Below are positions 5,001 to 5,100 of a stretch of 5,100 bases of DNA, one piece after another; within the stretch, counting starts at the first letter, position 1, and each line of letters starts with the position of its first letter. This DNA is from Clostridia bacterium. GTDB lineage: Bacteria > Bacillota_A > Clostridia > Oscillospirales > CAG-272. Under the pieces are notes generated by a model. The model did not search any database, was not told the DNA's origin, and was given only the letters and a program-made list of their open reading frames with translations. The stretch lies in the NCBI GenBank assembly GCA_017462445.1, contig JAFTRB010000042.1:1-5100 (forward strand), written 5' to 3'. A program made the translations under genes and the position numbers.

Positions 5001-5037
5001 GTCATCCTGAGCGAAACGGAGTGGAGTCGAAGGATCT
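5001..5037 (+). repeat. Element B, copy 2, with a 10-base internal expansion
   Basis: Has the same GTCATCCTGAGC start and GGAGTCGAAGGATCT end as copy 1, but with GAAACGGAGT inserted after GAGC. The insertion creates a doubled GGAGT, suggesting slippage or a variant subtype. Confidence 0.75.
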
Positions 5038-5067
5038 CTTAAATGAGGCAGGAAGCCACCCCTCCGT

Positions 5068-5100
5068 GTCATCCTGAGCGTAGTCGAAGGATCTCTTCCA
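5068..5100 (+). repeat. Element B, copy 3 (reaches the window edge)
   Basis: GTCATCCTGAGCG, T, AGTCGAAGGATCT, C, TTCCA. It differs from copy 1 at two of 33 bases and ends exactly at the last base of the window, so the repeat cluster probably continues. Confidence 0.75.

Noticed and set aside
4802..5005. 67-codon minus-strand frame with STPLRMT and CFNMLTM repeats
   Set aside because: It is entirely made of the A, B and C repeat elements. The duplicated peptide is just the translated repeat, a known source of spurious hypothetical proteins.
4810..5100. CRISPR array
   Set aside because: The repeats belong to three unrelated families with irregular spacing and variable length, with no constant repeat-spacer period and no cas genes.

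Overview
The window looks like a chromosomal segment from a low-to-mid G+C Bacillota, most likely a gut-type clostridium (Oscillospiraceae/Lachnospiraceae-like). This rests on strong purine-rich Shine-Dalgarno sites, a GTG start, a P-type ATPase of a Gram-positive type, and intergenic repeats of kinds I recall from such genomes. No search was run, so the taxonomy is inference.

Left part (1 to about 860, AT-rich). On the minus strand lies the start of a restriction-modification-type operon. It comprises a 74-aa Cro/CI-like helix-turn-helix regulator (592 to 368) and, 14 bp downstream, the first 117 codons of a DNA N6-adenine methyltransferase-like protein that runs off the left edge. The methyltransferase is easily missed because its stop codon is outside the window. 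The operon has a recognisable promoter whose -10 box lies inside a perfect 18-bp palindrome (619-636). Upstream are two copies of a 12-bp direct repeat exactly 42 bp apart. Together these suggest autoregulation by the small HTH protein.

Middle part (862-4613, clearly more GC-rich). Three plus-strand genes are packed as an operon: an 842-aa ten-helix P-type cation ATPase, an 8-bp-overlapping 173-aa membrane PAP2 phosphatase, and a 230-aa UlaG-like metallo-beta-lactamase-fold hydrolase. A consensus-like promoter (TTGACT, 17 bp, TAGTAT with an extended -10) sits about 25 bp upstream of the GTG start. It is preceded by an A/T-only palindrome that could be an UP element or operator. The operon ends in a strong intrinsic terminator (4763-4790). 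How the three products cooperate is unknown. Ion transport coupled with lipid-phosphate turnover and a small-molecule hydrolase, all possibly linked to envelope homeostasis, is only a guess.

Right part (4800-5100) has no gene. It is a mosaic of three short repeat families: a 46-bp element twice, a GTCATCCTGAGC-type element three times, and a double-hairpin CTCCCTC/GAGGGAG element once. They are arranged as A-B-C-A-B-B, and the last B copy stops exactly at the window edge.

The sharp change in base composition between the methyltransferase/regulator block and the ATPase operon fits acquisition of the former by horizontal transfer.
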